Shown one piece after another: positions 26,965 to 36,338 of a DNA stretch of 64,000 bases. Position 1 is the stretch's first letter; the number at the start of each line of letters is the position of its first letter. The translations under genes and the position numbers were made by a program. The DNA is taken from IMG/VR virus record IMGVR_UViG_3300036770_007703, positions 21,289 through 85,288 of that record; one strand, written 5' to 3'. The notes below the pieces were generated by a model. The model saw nothing but the letters and a program-made list of their open reading frames with translations, did no database searches and had not been told where the DNA came from. This stretch comes from a virus.

Positions 26965-27485
26965 ACCGACCCGGGCACAAAGACACCGAGTTTTTCTGGG
27001 GCGACGAAGTAGAGCATACTCCGGTTCATGGTGAACCTACCTTGTTCGTGGTAGGATATCAGACCCAAGAAGCCATTGACTCTGCATTGCGTGACGCCAA
27101 CTTTGCCAACATTCCCGGAACAATCCGACACATCTTTTTTGGTGCCAACGACAGCTATCGTCCACGCACCGCAGATGATTTCACAGCCTGGGAGAACGTG
27201 ATCATGACTTATCTGGATCGTGGATTCTGGTGCAGTCTGGACGTTCCGTTCCAGTATGTGGAAGAGTTCCACGAAGGTGGCTTGTGCGAGCGTGATCGAT
27301 TCATCCCCATCATCAAGGTTCCCGTTCCTTACATCCGGCTCTGGAACTACAACACCTGTGTCAAGATCGATGATAGAGATTTCGCAGCCAGCAATCCCGG
27401 TGTGTGGGTACATCAGCTACATGACCTCTTGCCACGTGACCGTTTCACGTCATGGGCCGACTACGACAAGGACCGCACTGTATGA
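26961..27485 (+). CDS. 174-aa conserved-looking phage protein
   Basis: Aromatic-rich, alpha/beta protein with a central segment WCSLDVPFQYVEEFHE and IPIIKVPVPYIRLWNYNT. I recognise this layout from T4-like environmental phages but know no function. Overlaps both neighbours by 4 bases. Confidence 0.7.
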   Translation: MNRPGHKDTEFFWGDEVEHTPVHGEPTLFVVGYQTQEAIDSALRDANFANIPGTIRHIFFGANDSYRPRTADDFTAWENVIMTYLDRGFWCSLDVPFQYVEEFHEGGLCERDRFIPIIKVPVPYIRLWNYNTCVKIDDRDFAASNPGVWVHQLHDLLPRDRFTSWADYDKDRTV

Positions 27486-27796
27486 AATGGTTTGACCGAT
27501 GGTTTGTCCGCAAATGCAAATGGGCCTGGGACAATCGAGATATCGCCGATGTGGCAGAGACATCGCGTCTCAATTCGGCGAAATATGCCACAGCAATAGA
27601 AGAGGATTCGACACCATGGAACGATGGTCTCCGCATCAATATAAAAAAGATGATCGGCGGGTTTGTTGTTAGTTTCCGTGTGTATGATCGAAAAACAGAT
27701 CGCACAGATGACCGTGCTTACATCATCACCGACGAGCAGGATTTCAACACCGAACTGGGCAAGATTATAACCATGGAATCAATGAGGCAGACATGA
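27482..27796 (+). CDS. 104-aa conserved-looking phage protein
   Basis: Starts MKWFDRWFVRKCKWAWDN, a membrane-surface-like amphipathic segment typical of a small protein family in T4-like phages, followed by a strand-rich core (RINIKKMIGGFVVSFRVYD). No transmembrane helix. Function unknown. ATG 27482 overlaps the previous stop. Confidence 0.7.
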   Translation: MKWFDRWFVRKCKWAWDNRDIADVAETSRLNSAKYATAIEEDSTPWNDGLRINIKKMIGGFVVSFRVYDRKTDRTDDRAYIITDEQDFNTELGKIITMESMRQT

Positions 27797-28233
27797 ATCA
27801 AGACGAAAGAGCCACAGCAGAACGCATCAAAGACCGAGCACGGCGCATGATCTGGGTCACTTTCCGCAAGGAAGGCATCCATCGTTATCCGGCAGCGGCC
27901 ACAGATCCCCGACTGTGTGCCGCCGGCGAGTATGATGTCAGTTTCCTGGCCAATGCACACAGACACATCTTTCACTTCCGGGTGGGCATCCAGGTGTTCC
28001 ACAATGATCGGGACATCGAGTTTATCCAGTTCAAACGCTGGCTGGAAAATCTCTATAACAAAGGCACCTTGGAGTTAGACTTCAAAAGTTGCGAGATGAT
28101 TTCTGACGACTTATATATACACATAGCAGATCGATATCCCGGACGCGACGTGTACATCGAAGTGGCAGAAGACGGCGAGAACGGTTGTGAGATCCGCTAC
28201 GAAACCCATCAACCACAAACCATTTCAGTCTAA
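27793..28233 (+). CDS. 146-aa conserved-looking phage protein
   Basis: The segment ANAHRHIFHFRVGIQVFHND and DIEFIQFKRWLENLY is characteristic of a phage family often found near replication genes. Probably a compact alpha/beta protein; role unknown. ATGA overlap upstream. Confidence 0.7.
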   Translation: MNQDERATAERIKDRARRMIWVTFRKEGIHRYPAAATDPRLCAAGEYDVSFLANAHRHIFHFRVGIQVFHNDRDIEFIQFKRWLENLYNKGTLELDFKSCEMISDDLYIHIADRYPGRDVYIEVAEDGENGCEIRYETHQPQTISV

Positions 28234-28245
28234 CAAGGAGTAATC

Positions 28246-28458
28246 ATGGGCCGGCCCCAGATCAAATCCAATCCACGAACCCAGTCCACTTTTGAGGATC
28301 TGGAAAACTTTCTGGACTTTTGTCGCAACTATGGATACAAGTTCCATGAAGGTGATCTCTACAACTGGAAGAGCTACGCCTTCCAGCAATTCAACAAATT
28401 CCAACAAGGCAAGCCCGCCAAAGACATGTGGGCCATCGACGCACGCCGCGCAGGGTAG
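28246..28458 (+). CDS. 70-aa conserved-looking phage protein
   Basis: Helical small protein (FEDLENFLDFCRNYGYKFHE) preceded by a strong SD AAGGAG and a 12-base gap. Typical T4-like small gene, unnamed. Confidence 0.7.
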   Translation: MGRPQIKSNPRTQSTFEDLENFLDFCRNYGYKFHEGDLYNWKSYAFQQFNKFQQGKPAKDMWAIDARRAG

Positions 28459-28459
28459 C

Positions 28460-29149
28460 ATGGACTTTGATCGAGTCGGTCCAAAGTCTCGCGAACTGTG
28501 GCAACGTGTTTTTGATGGCAAGTCCGTCTTAGACATTGCCAGTCACACCGGGCGCACCAGTCAAGACATATTAGATTTTGGTGCGCGACGAGTCGTGGGA
28601 CTAGAGCCCAGACCCGACATGGTGATAGAAGCCCGCAGACAGAGATCCGATCCAAGGATAGAGTTCATCTGCGGTGATGCCACCGATGCCAGGATCATGC
28701 CGGCTTTGCTCGCCGAGGTAGACACAGTGGCCTGCCTGGGTGTACTATATCACATGCATGATCACTTCAACTTCTTCAAGTCGGTATGCGTGAGTCCGGT
28801 GCGATATCTCGTGATCGAGACCTTGTTTGGACTCGAAAGTCCCAATCCCACCATGCTATGCAACGTGGAATCGTCGCAGGAACAGGACCGAACATGTGGC
28901 ATCAACGTGGGATTTGATCGTGTCATGGTGGGCGCTCCCAACTTGGCCTGGATACATTCGGTGTTGGAGATATTTGGGTGGCACATCACATGGTTCAGCA
29001 CCTACATCAGCCACTTGCCCGATGACCGGATGTTGATCGTGGCCGAGAACAGCAGATACAGTGCTGGGACGCTGTTGCCCGGAGATCTCTGGCAGTGGCA
29101 TGTTGAACCCGGTCACACAGTTGGTAGCAAGCATTTCAGTTTATATTAA
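28460..29149 (+). CDS. class I SAM-dependent methyltransferase
   Basis: 229 aa. Motif I SVLDIASHTG, acidic residue ending strand 2 (GLEPRPD), FICGDATD, and motif IV CLGVLYHM, the arrangement of CmoB/UbiE-like small-molecule or RNA methyltransferases. Start ATG 28460 follows the upstream TAG by 1 base. Precedes a glycosyltransferase, so a sugar substrate is possible. Confidence 0.75.
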   Translation: MDFDRVGPKSRELWQRVFDGKSVLDIASHTGRTSQDILDFGARRVVGLEPRPDMVIEARRQRSDPRIEFICGDATDARIMPALLAEVDTVACLGVLYHMHDHFNFFKSVCVSPVRYLVIETLFGLESPNPTMLCNVESSQEQDRTCGINVGFDRVMVGAPNLAWIHSVLEIFGWHITWFSTYISHLPDDRMLIVAENSRYSAGTLLPGDLWQWHVEPGHTVGSKHFSLY

Positions 29150-29158
29150 CAAGGACGC

Positions 29159-30379
29159 ATGATGAGAAAACTTTTTTACATGGGGCTGGAAAGTTATGAG
29201 GCCCGTTATACCCTGCAACTCACAGAGTGGAACCGCCGTGTGTTTGAACGACGCGGTATCGATGTTGTGTATGTGCCCGGCAGCACCATCGATGACACCC
29301 AGAGTATCTCTGTGGGACAGGTCTTGGATGCACATGGTCGCAGTTATTTCTCAATGAGCCAGATGATGAATCTGGTACAATGGATGCGCAACGGAGAGGT
29401 CACCAATGAAGATGTTATCTACTTTGAAGACATGTTTCAGCCCGGTATCGAGAGCTTACCTTATATTCTTGATCAAGTGCCTGAGTCTCAGCGTCCTCGC
29501 ATTTTTGTCCGTTGTCTTGCTCAAGCCATTGATCCTGATGACTTCGTTCATGTCTGGGGCATGGCAGGCTGGATGTCAACGTATGAAAAGATGGTGAATC
29601 AGATCCCCGGCGTCACTGTGTTGGCCACCAACGAAGAGATGGTTGCTCACATGCGTATCGCGGGCTGGACTGCTCCCATCTACAATATCTCGGGCCTGGC
29701 GTTTGGCAAGGCGGAAGTGCTGGAACGCATTGGTGGTGCTGATTACATAAAACCATTCGCAAACAGAACCATGCGTGTAGGGTTTGCTGCCAGATTTGAT
29801 CAGGAGAAACAGCCCGACTTTTATATGGACTTGATCGAGATGTATCTTGCGCAAGGTCGTCACAAGCACGTTGAGTTCGCTGTGTTTTCGGGTGGACCCT
29901 TGCGTAGCAATAATCCTCGATACCTCGAACGTGCTCGGGACATGCAAGCCCAAGGCAAGTTAAAAATCTATGACGGGCTGAAGAAAAATGATTATTACCA
30001 TCTCCTCAATGATACTCGCGTGTTGTTCAATTGCGCCCTCCAAGATTGGGTCAGCAACACTGTTAGCGAAGCCGACACCTTGGGTTGTAATGTGCTGTAT
30101 CCTGCATATCGCAGTTTCCCCGAGACCTTTGCCAACGACCCCCAGCGCTTGTATGTGCCTTGGAGCATAGATGATGCCTTCCACAAGTTGGAGAATCTCT
30201 TGGCAGAGCCACATCACAACATGGGCTTGATCTCGGCATGGACCAATGGCACAGTGGATCGTTGTCTAGACATCATGCTGGGCCAAGGCGAAGAATGGCG
30301 CAGAGACGGTGCTCGTTATCGAGATCATGTGAACACAGCCAAGTATGCTGTGCGGAAAGTCGAGGATCAAAATGTCTGA
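29159..30379 (+). CDS. GT-B glycosyltransferase-like protein
   Basis: 406 aa with AAGGA SD at 29151. Two Rossmann-type halves; the second contains RVGFAARFDQEKQPDFYMDLI and the donor-site pattern DWVSNTVSEADTLGCNVLYPAYRSFPE, typical of GT4/phage glycosyltransferases (E-x7-E region). Start may be ATG 29159 or 29162. Likely acts with the epimerase that overlaps its end. Confidence 0.7.
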   Translation: MMRKLFYMGLESYEARYTLQLTEWNRRVFERRGIDVVYVPGSTIDDTQSISVGQVLDAHGRSYFSMSQMMNLVQWMRNGEVTNEDVIYFEDMFQPGIESLPYILDQVPESQRPRIFVRCLAQAIDPDDFVHVWGMAGWMSTYEKMVNQIPGVTVLATNEEMVAHMRIAGWTAPIYNISGLAFGKAEVLERIGGADYIKPFANRTMRVGFAARFDQEKQPDFYMDLIEMYLAQGRHKHVEFAVFSGGPLRSNNPRYLERARDMQAQGKLKIYDGLKKNDYYHLLNDTRVLFNCALQDWVSNTVSEADTLGCNVLYPAYRSFPETFANDPQRLYVPWSIDDAFHKLENLLAEPHHNMGLISAWTNGTVDRCLDIMLGQGEEWRRDGARYRDHVNTAKYAVRKVEDQNV

Positions 30380-31331
30380 ACGTGTGGTAGTTACCGGTAG
30401 TTCGGGTTATATCGGAGGCCAGACCACGATACGCCTCAAGGAACTGGGGTATCATGTGATCGGTATCGATGTGCAATCGTGTCCGCAAAGGTTGCGCAGT
30501 TATCAGGATCGTTCCTTTCAAGAAGACTACGCCAGTCGATTCGCCTTGGACTTGATCGCAGACTCGCAGCCCTTGGCCATCATCCATTGTGCTGGCACCA
30601 GTTTGGTGGGTCCCAGCCTCTTGGACCCAGAAAGATACTACAACAACAACTTCGTGAAAACCAAGCGTTTGATGGATCATGTGCGGGTGCGTGTTCCAAA
30701 AACACGCATGGTGTTTTCGAGCTCGGCTGCGGTGTACGGGGAACCAGTGATGACTCCATGTCACGAAGTTGATCCCACTCTCCCGATATCGCCTTATGGC
30801 GAAAGCAAACTCATGATCGAAATGCTGCTACAGGCCTATCAACGTGCGTATGGAACCGATTTCGTGGCACTGAGATATTTCAATGCCGCCGGCGCTGACC
30901 CCAAGGGACGTCATGGACAAAATCCAGCAGCCACACATCTCGTGGCTCGTGTGTTAGAGGCCAGCTTGAATCAATCCATGTTCACGCTCAACGGCAACGA
31001 TTACCCCACACCTGATGGAACCTGCATCCGAGATTACATACACGTGGACGATCTCGCCGATGCACATGTGCGTGCCATGCTGCCAGAAACTGCGCCCGGG
31101 ATTTACAATCTTGGCACCAATTCAGGACACAGCAATCTAGAAGTGATCGACACTGCCCGGAAAATCACTGGCATCGAACTGACCGTGGCACAAGGCCCCG
31201 CACGGGTGGGGGATCCAGCACAGCTCACTGCGAACTCAGAAAAGTTTCGTTTGGCCACCGATTGGAAGCCCAAGTGGACGCTCGAGGACATCATTGCACA
31301 TGCCTGGAGATGGTATCGCGATGGCGTTTGA
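30372..31331 (+). CDS. galE: UDP-glucose 4-epimerase-like SDR enzyme
   Basis: 319 aa. NAD loop TGSSGYIGG, catalytic SSAAVYG and YGESK (Tyr-x-x-x-Lys), and the GalE-type FNAAGADPKGRHGQ and CIRDYIHVDDLADAH. Interconverts UDP-glucose and UDP-galactose or N-acetyl forms. Start ATG 30372 overlaps the glycosyltransferase stop. Supplies a sugar donor for the phage glycosyltransferases. Confidence 0.85.
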   Translation: MSERVVVTGSSGYIGGQTTIRLKELGYHVIGIDVQSCPQRLRSYQDRSFQEDYASRFALDLIADSQPLAIIHCAGTSLVGPSLLDPERYYNNNFVKTKRLMDHVRVRVPKTRMVFSSSAAVYGEPVMTPCHEVDPTLPISPYGESKLMIEMLLQAYQRAYGTDFVALRYFNAAGADPKGRHGQNPAATHLVARVLEASLNQSMFTLNGNDYPTPDGTCIRDYIHVDDLADAHVRAMLPETAPGIYNLGTNSGHSNLEVIDTARKITGIELTVAQGPARVGDPAQLTANSEKFRLATDWKPKWTLEDIIAHAWRWYRDGV

Positions 31332-31902
31332 TGCTCTGTTTGATTTCGAAAAAGCCTTGGCCGAATTCACTGGTGCACCTTATGTGGTGGTCACTGACGG
31401 TTGTACACATGCCATTGAACTTTGCATGAGATACCACGGTGTAAAGAAAACACGATTCACAGCATTTACCTATCTCAGCATACCGCAGCTGATGCGTCAA
31501 CTTGACATCGAACACGATCTGATCGGAGAAGAGTGGCACGGAGAATACCAATTCTATGACACCTGTATCTGGGATTCGGCCCGGCGGCTCGAATCCAACA
31601 TGTACCGCAGTGGACAACGACAGTGCGTGAGTTTTGGTTTCGACAAACCGTTGGCCTTGGGCAAGGGTGGTGCTGTGTTGTTGGATGATCATCACGAATG
31701 GGAAGTGCTGTCACGCTGGCGAGCCGATGGTCGAGATCTGCGAATATCACCGTGGCAACAACAGGTGAGATTTGGTCCTGGATGGCATTATTGTCCCACT
31801 CTAGAACTGTGTCGCCAAGGTTTGGCATTGCTGTCGGGGTTCTCTGGTGCTTGCCAGACAGCAAAGTATCCAGATTGTCGACAAATAGTGCTGGAATCTT
31901 GA
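31321..31902 (+). CDS. short DegT/AHBA-type sugar aminotransferase-like protein
   Basis: 193 aa, about half the usual 370. VVVTDGCTHAIELCM matches the PLP-phosphate cup and SFGFDKPLALGKGGAVLL the Schiff-base Lys block of DegT/DnrJ aminotransferases. The C-terminal domain is missing. It may be a reduced but functional phage form or a remnant. Overlaps galE by 11 bases. Confidence 0.6.
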   Translation: MAFDALFDFEKALAEFTGAPYVVVTDGCTHAIELCMRYHGVKKTRFTAFTYLSIPQLMRQLDIEHDLIGEEWHGEYQFYDTCIWDSARRLESNMYRSGQRQCVSFGFDKPLALGKGGAVLLDDHHEWEVLSRWRADGRDLRISPWQQQVRFGPGWHYCPTLELCRQGLALLSGFSGACQTAKYPDCRQIVLES

Positions 31903-31927
31903 CCACGACCTAAATATCTTGTACAAT
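31899..31927 (+). promoter_or_regulatory. sigma70-like promoter TTGACC-N17-TACAAT with nested late motif
   Basis: -35 at 31899-31904, -10 at 31922-31927. The 17-base spacer contains TAAATA (31911-31916), a late motif, so the same site could be read early and late. Directs folE. Confidence 0.65.
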
Positions 31928-31966
31928 AACAGCATGGCGATCCACCGCCCTAACTCGGAGACTGTA

Positions 31967-32665
31967 ATGGAAAATGGGAAATACCTCAGCGATATTATCC
32001 GCAAGAACATGCGGGACAACAACAAACGATTCTGGGCCGGAGACAACATCTCCGACTATGTGCGTGACACAGATGTACCGTTCCTGATAGACGAAGCCAC
32101 CGAAGCCTTTGAACTGGTGTTGGATCGGCTCCTGATCGATAGAGAAACCGATCCCAACTCAAAGGGCACAGCACGCAGATTGGCCAAGATGTACTACAAC
32201 GAGATCATGGCCGGTCGCTATGATGCCGCGCCTGATTGCACAGCGTTTCCCAATGATTCAGAGGATAGATATGAAGGAATGTTGGTGGTGCGGAGCGAAA
32301 TCCGCAGCATGTGCAGCCATCATCACCAACCTGTTGTGGGTGTGGCTTATATTGGCATATTGGCTGCTCACAAGCTCATCGGGCTTTCCAAATATACCCG
32401 GATCGCCCAGTGGTGCAGCCGGCGTGGCACGCTACAGGAAGAACTCTGCAACGACATCGCCAGAGAGATCATGAAGGTCACTGACAGCCAGGACGTGGGA
32501 GTGTATATCCAAGCCACCCACGGCTGTTGCGAGAATCGTGGCATCATGGCACATTCCAGCCTCACCCAGACCACTGTGCTACATGGCATGTTCAAGACCG
32601 ATCCTGCCGTGAAAAAAGAGTTCATCGACAACATCAAACTACAGCAGGACTTTGCACCAAGATGA
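31967..32665 (+). CDS. folE: GTP cyclohydrolase I
   Basis: 232 aa from ATG 31967, preceded by CGGAG at 6 bases; a near upstream ATG at 31934 lies on the transcription start and has no SD. Converts GTP to dihydroneopterin triphosphate, the first step toward folates and 7-deazaguanines. Zinc site: MCSHHHQPVVG (Cys, His) and HGCCENRG (Cys). Overlaps the HIT gene by 4 bases. Starts the deazaguanine branch with queD downstream. Confidence 0.9.
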   Translation: MENGKYLSDIIRKNMRDNNKRFWAGDNISDYVRDTDVPFLIDEATEAFELVLDRLLIDRETDPNSKGTARRLAKMYYNEIMAGRYDAAPDCTAFPNDSEDRYEGMLVVRSEIRSMCSHHHQPVVGVAYIGILAAHKLIGLSKYTRIAQWCSRRGTLQEELCNDIAREIMKVTDSQDVGVYIQATHGCCENRGIMAHSSLTQTTVLHGMFKTDPAVKKEFIDNIKLQQDFAPR

Positions 32666-33057
32666 CAGATCTAGAACAAGCCCAACAACAACGAATAGCA
32701 CCCTGGGATGACGTGGTATGGGAGGACTTCCATGTCACGGTGTTTCGTGATCGGTATCCCGTGACTCCCGGCCATTTGTTGTTTGTGCCCAAATACAACA
32801 ACAACGGCGTGATACGCGAAGCACTGGCCAGTGCCCAGATCGAAGGAGACAACATGGTAGCCCGTGGCGACTGCGACGGCTACAACATCGGTCTCAACCA
32901 GGGACGATCGGCCGGACAAACAGTGATGTACCCTCATGTGCATCTCATTCCGCGACGCACCGGCGACTGCGCCGACCCCACAGGTGGTGTTCGTGGTGTG
33001 ATACCCACTCAACAGAATTACAAAAACACAGACTACAAAGATCCCACAGGTAAGTAA
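32662..33057 (+). CDS. HIT-family hydrolase
   Basis: 131 aa. YPHVHLIPRR is the histidine-triad signature HxHxxxxR-like, with PGHLLFVPKY upstream as in HIT proteins. Such enzymes split nucleoside phosphoramidates or dinucleotides. ATG 32662 overlaps the folE stop. Confidence 0.75.
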   Translation: MTDLEQAQQQRIAPWDDVVWEDFHVTVFRDRYPVTPGHLLFVPKYNNNGVIREALASAQIEGDNMVARGDCDGYNIGLNQGRSAGQTVMYPHVHLIPRRTGDCADPTGGVRGVIPTQQNYKNTDYKDPTGK

Positions 33058-33093
33058 CTGCTCAGCGGTCTCTCAATGACGCTCATCCCGCTC

Positions 33094-33101
33094 TATAAAT
33101 T
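33094..33101 (+). promoter_or_regulatory. possible late promoter TATAAATT before queD
   Basis: TATAAATT in the 86-base gap 33058-33143, one base from the T4 late consensus TATAAATA. No matching -35. The gap otherwise holds an AGGAG SD at about 33132. Confidence 0.35.
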
Positions 33102-33143
33102 CTGCGTGTCATCAAACTTGCCCCTTATCACAGGAGACTAGAG

Positions 33144-33659
33144 ATGGCAAAATTCTATTCAACAAAAACCTATGGCAATGATCGCGGACTCAGCTGTTGT
33201 TTCCGGCAGTGGAGATCCACTCACAGTCATTGTTCTACCTTGCATGGATACAGCATAGGTATACGATTGATCTTTGAAAGCGAAACACTAGATGAACGCA
33301 ACTGGGTCATGGACTTCGGTGGACTCAAAGACTTCAAGGCCTGGGCCGACTACATGTTTGATCACACTCTGGTCATTGCCGAGGATGACCCGCATCTAGA
33401 CTTTTTTAAAATGATGGCCCAGCAGGTCACTGCGGGGTCCGAGAATCCCAACAGCTTTGTTCCACACGAGCGAGGAGCATTGTGCGACTTGCGTATAGTG
33501 CCAGCTGTGGGCTGTGAAATGTTTGCCAAACTGGCCTATGACAAAATGGCCGAATTGCTAAAGTCCGGCAAATCTAGGTATGTTATCAACCCAGGAGTTC
33601 GTGTAAAATCAGTTGAAGTATTCGAACACGGCGCCAACTCAGCGATCTACGAGGGCTAA
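33144..33659 (+). CDS. queD: 6-carboxytetrahydropterin synthase QueD-like
   Basis: 171 aa. Makes 6-carboxy-tetrahydropterin from dihydroneopterin triphosphate. QueD layout: STHSHCSTLHGYS (zinc His and catalytic Cys region), VMDFGGLKDFK and FDHTLVIAEDDP. The usual LHGH is LHGY here, so one canonical zinc His is a Tyr; this form occurs in phage and some bacterial relatives. Second enzyme of the pathway, downstream of folE. Confidence 0.8.
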   Translation: MAKFYSTKTYGNDRGLSCCFRQWRSTHSHCSTLHGYSIGIRLIFESETLDERNWVMDFGGLKDFKAWADYMFDHTLVIAEDDPHLDFFKMMAQQVTAGSENPNSFVPHERGALCDLRIVPAVGCEMFAKLAYDKMAELLKSGKSRYVINPGVRVKSVEVFEHGANSAIYEG

Positions 33660-33671
33660 AAGGACTTGGTC

Positions 33672-34385
33672 ATGTCATACATCTATGAATACCGATACTA
33701 TCAACGCAGTGATGGTATTCAAAGCTGGAAGAACCGTTCGTTAAAATTCGGTGACGCCATGGCTGCCTTGTGTTATGCCCACGACATACCCTGGGACTAT
33801 CTCGAAGTATCGTTCCCCGAATGTTTCAAGCGCAACGAACTGGGACGATTGGAACGTCATCCCTACAGCGTCGACGATCAGATCGAGTTCATGCAAGAGA
33901 TGGCGCAGCGGCACCCCAAACGTGTGCTGGAGATTGGTGGCGGAAGAGGTGAGGTGGCCAATGTGTTGACACACATGGGCATACCCACAGTCAGCATCGA
34001 GACCGGACCCGATTGTGATCGATGGTATCGAGAAACCGGACAGCAATTCTTTGGCAACGATGCATTGGTACAGCCCTTGAACATTGGTCTAGATCAAGCT
34101 CGGCGCGATCTAGATCTGTCTGAGTTTGACACCATCATCATGGTAGAGACACTGGAACACATTCCTGTCGAAGAGTTTGATCCTTTCTGGGATCATGTGG
34201 TAGAAAAATTCCGTGGTAGATTCGTAGTCACTAACTGGAAAAATTTCCATCCCATTTGGGTAGGTCGTGGTGCAGGCCCCCAAGAACATTGCCGTTTGGT
34301 AGACGACGATCTCTATGATCGATTCAGTTCGCAGGCACGAGAAGTCGTGATCCGAGACGGTAGCCATCTAGTATTGGATTTGTAA
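33672..34385 (+). CDS. class I SAM-dependent methyltransferase
   Basis: 237 aa. Motif I VLEIGGGRGEVANVL, acidic strand-2 end SIETGPD and motif IV IIMVETLEHIP. Start ATG 33672 with AAAAGGA upstream; TTG 33666 rejected. The first 75 residues form an extra aromatic-rich domain. Substrate unknown. Confidence 0.75.
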   Translation: MSYIYEYRYYQRSDGIQSWKNRSLKFGDAMAALCYAHDIPWDYLEVSFPECFKRNELGRLERHPYSVDDQIEFMQEMAQRHPKRVLEIGGGRGEVANVLTHMGIPTVSIETGPDCDRWYRETGQQFFGNDALVQPLNIGLDQARRDLDLSEFDTIIMVETLEHIPVEEFDPFWDHVVEKFRGRFVVTNWKNFHPIWVGRGAGPQEHCRLVDDDLYDRFSSQAREVVIRDGSHLVLDL

Positions 34386-35183
34386 ATGTTATCTATATTA
34401 TTGCCCACTCGCGGTCGACAGGAATCTCTCAAGCACAGCGTGATGAGCCTGGTAGATCTGGCCAACGACAACACCCAGATCGAATGGTGGTTTGGTTTTG
34501 ACGACGATGATCAAAGCAGTTTGGAATATTGCCAGCGTGAAATCTTGCCCGAGCTTGATCGTCGAGGCAGTGTTTATACCGTGATGCAGTTCCAGCGACT
34601 GGGCTACGGTCGCCTCAATGAATACGTGAATGCCCTGGCACGTGATGCCACCGGCGATTGGTTGATCTTCTGGAACGACGATGCTGTGATGCGCACCCAA
34701 GACTGGGACGTGGTGATACGCAGCCACACCGGGAAGTTCGTGATACAGGCGTTTGACACACACAAAAAACACCCGTATTCGATATTTCCCATCGTTCCGC
34801 GCGAGTGGAGAGACGAACTTGGGCTGTTGAGCCATCATCCGCTCAATGATGCCTGGATCAGCCAGATCGCCTGGATCTTGGACATCATGGTGAGGATCGA
34901 CGTGGTAGTGGATCACGAACGATTTGATCTCACCGGCAAAAACGGTGATGACACCTACAAAGAACGGCAGATCTACGAAGGCAATGTCAACGATCCCAGA
35001 GATTTCAATCACATCAGCAATCGACGTGTGAGACTTGATGCTGCTAACCGGCTGGCCCGCTACATGGCCAAACGCAAAGATTGTGATCTCACTCACTGGA
35101 ACGAAGTGGCACAGGGACGCAGAGATCCTTGGTCCAAGATGCTGGAGTCAGATGTCAACAACCAAATGATGAGGATAGTTTGA
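34386..35183 (+). CDS. family 2 glycosyltransferase
   Basis: 265 aa. LLPTRGRQESL at the donor site and the acidic FDDDDQSSLEY and WNDDAVM in place of DxD motifs. GT-A type inverting transferase. Starts immediately after the methyltransferase stop. Confidence 0.75.
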   Translation: MLSILLPTRGRQESLKHSVMSLVDLANDNTQIEWWFGFDDDDQSSLEYCQREILPELDRRGSVYTVMQFQRLGYGRLNEYVNALARDATGDWLIFWNDDAVMRTQDWDVVIRSHTGKFVIQAFDTHKKHPYSIFPIVPREWRDELGLLSHHPLNDAWISQIAWILDIMVRIDVVVDHERFDLTGKNGDDTYKERQIYEGNVNDPRDFNHISNRRVRLDAANRLARYMAKRKDCDLTHWNEVAQGRRDPWSKMLESDVNNQMMRIV

Positions 35184-35758
35184 TGAAAAAAGTCTATGTG
35201 AGTTGGACCGATGTACAACGTCAAACACAGGATATCATTCGTCAGATGAATCTAGACGACTGGAGACCCGACTACGTGGTGGGTATCACTCGCGGAGGAT
35301 TGGCGCCAGCGGTGCTGATAAGCCAATATCTAAATGTGCGCATGGAAACGCTCAAGGTCAGTTTGCGTGACAACGTGGATTGTGAAACCAATTGCTGGAT
35401 GCCCGAGGATGCGTTTGGATATGTGTGGAAAGAACATCGCAAGGATCCAGAGGTCACCAGCGACATCGATCGCAGACAACGCATACTCATCGTGGACGAC
35501 ATCAATGATTCCGGTGAAACCTTGAACTGGATAAAAAACGACTGGCAAAGTTCTTGCATGCCCAATGATCCGGCCTGGCAAGACATATGGAATCACAACG
35601 TGCGCATCGCTGTGTTGTACCAAAACGAAAGCAGCCATTCTGAATTGACTCCTGACTATGCAGCCGAAGTCATCAACAAACTGGAGGAACCACAGTGGGT
35701 GGTGTTTCCCTGGGAAGAGTGGTGGCGGAGATGGAACCCCAGCGAGGAGCATCAATGA
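35183..35758 (+). CDS. phosphoribosyltransferase
   Basis: 191 aa. ILIVDDINDSGETL is the PRPP-binding motif and GITRGGLAPAVLIS the second loop. Hypoxanthine/xanthine-type or nicotinate-type substrates are possible. In context (deazaguanine and NAD genes nearby) it may recycle purines; unproven. Overlaps the upstream stop. Confidence 0.8.
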   Translation: MKKVYVSWTDVQRQTQDIIRQMNLDDWRPDYVVGITRGGLAPAVLISQYLNVRMETLKVSLRDNVDCETNCWMPEDAFGYVWKEHRKDPEVTSDIDRRQRILIVDDINDSGETLNWIKNDWQSSCMPNDPAWQDIWNHNVRIAVLYQNESSHSELTPDYAAEVINKLEEPQWVVFPWEEWWRRWNPSEEHQ

Positions 35759-36090
35759 AGGATCAGCCAGATCTCAACATCATGACCACCGGTGTTTATG
35801 ATGATGCACGCTCATTTCGTGTGGCCTGTGACTGCCATGACAATGATCACGATGTCGACGTCTGGATCGAAGTTGAAACTGAGGAGGAATCGCCGGGAAT
35901 CACCGTAACATTTTATCGTGAACTAGATACTCCGTGGTGGGAATCGGGTTTCAACCGATTCCGCGAAGCCTGGCGCATCCTGGTGCATGGACGCAGCCGA
36001 TTCTCTGGCACATTGATCATGCAGGCCGAAACTGCCGAGGCCTTGTGTGACGCTATCCGATCATCAATTGAAAGATTAAAGAAACGATGA
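35755..36090 (+). CDS. 111-aa hypothetical phage protein
   Basis: Beta-rich with an acidic first half (CDCHDNDHDVDVWIEVETEEE) and a helical end. Common small T4-like type, unnamed. Overlaps neighbours by 4 bases on both sides. Confidence 0.65.
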   Translation: MKDQPDLNIMTTGVYDDARSFRVACDCHDNDHDVDVWIEVETEEESPGITVTFYRELDTPWWESGFNRFREAWRILVHGRSRFSGTLIMQAETAEALCDAIRSSIERLKKR

Positions 36091-36338
36091 CACTACCCGA
36101 CGAACGCTATCGTGCCGTCAAGCACACTGAACAGTTCCTACGGCGTCTAGCAGCTGGAGATATTCCCCGTGTGCCCAAGGCAGTTCGCGATGAAGCTCGA
36201 GCCCTGTTGCGACACTATCCTAATCAATGGGATATAGACAGGTTGGCAGAAAAATCACCTGATGTGATAACAAAAGAAATGGAACCACTCACCAAAATGG
36301 TGATGCAATACGATATCAACCAAAAGGAAAATCCATGA
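36087..36338 (+). CDS. BPSL0761-like small protein
   Basis: 83 aa. The pattern TLPDERYRAVKHTEQFLRRL and VRDEARALLRHYP matches a small family best known from beta-proteobacterial genomes and prophages (BPSL0761 type). Function unknown; useful as a host hint. Confidence 0.65.
   Translation: MTLPDERYRAVKHTEQFLRRLAAGDIPRVPKAVRDEARALLRHYPNQWDIDRLAEKSPDVITKEMEPLTKMVMQYDINQKENP

Noticed and set aside
31934-31966. Earlier start (ATG 31934) for folE
   Set aside because: It lies on the predicted transcription start and has no SD, whereas ATG 31967 has CGGAG at good spacing. Leaderless use cannot be ruled out.
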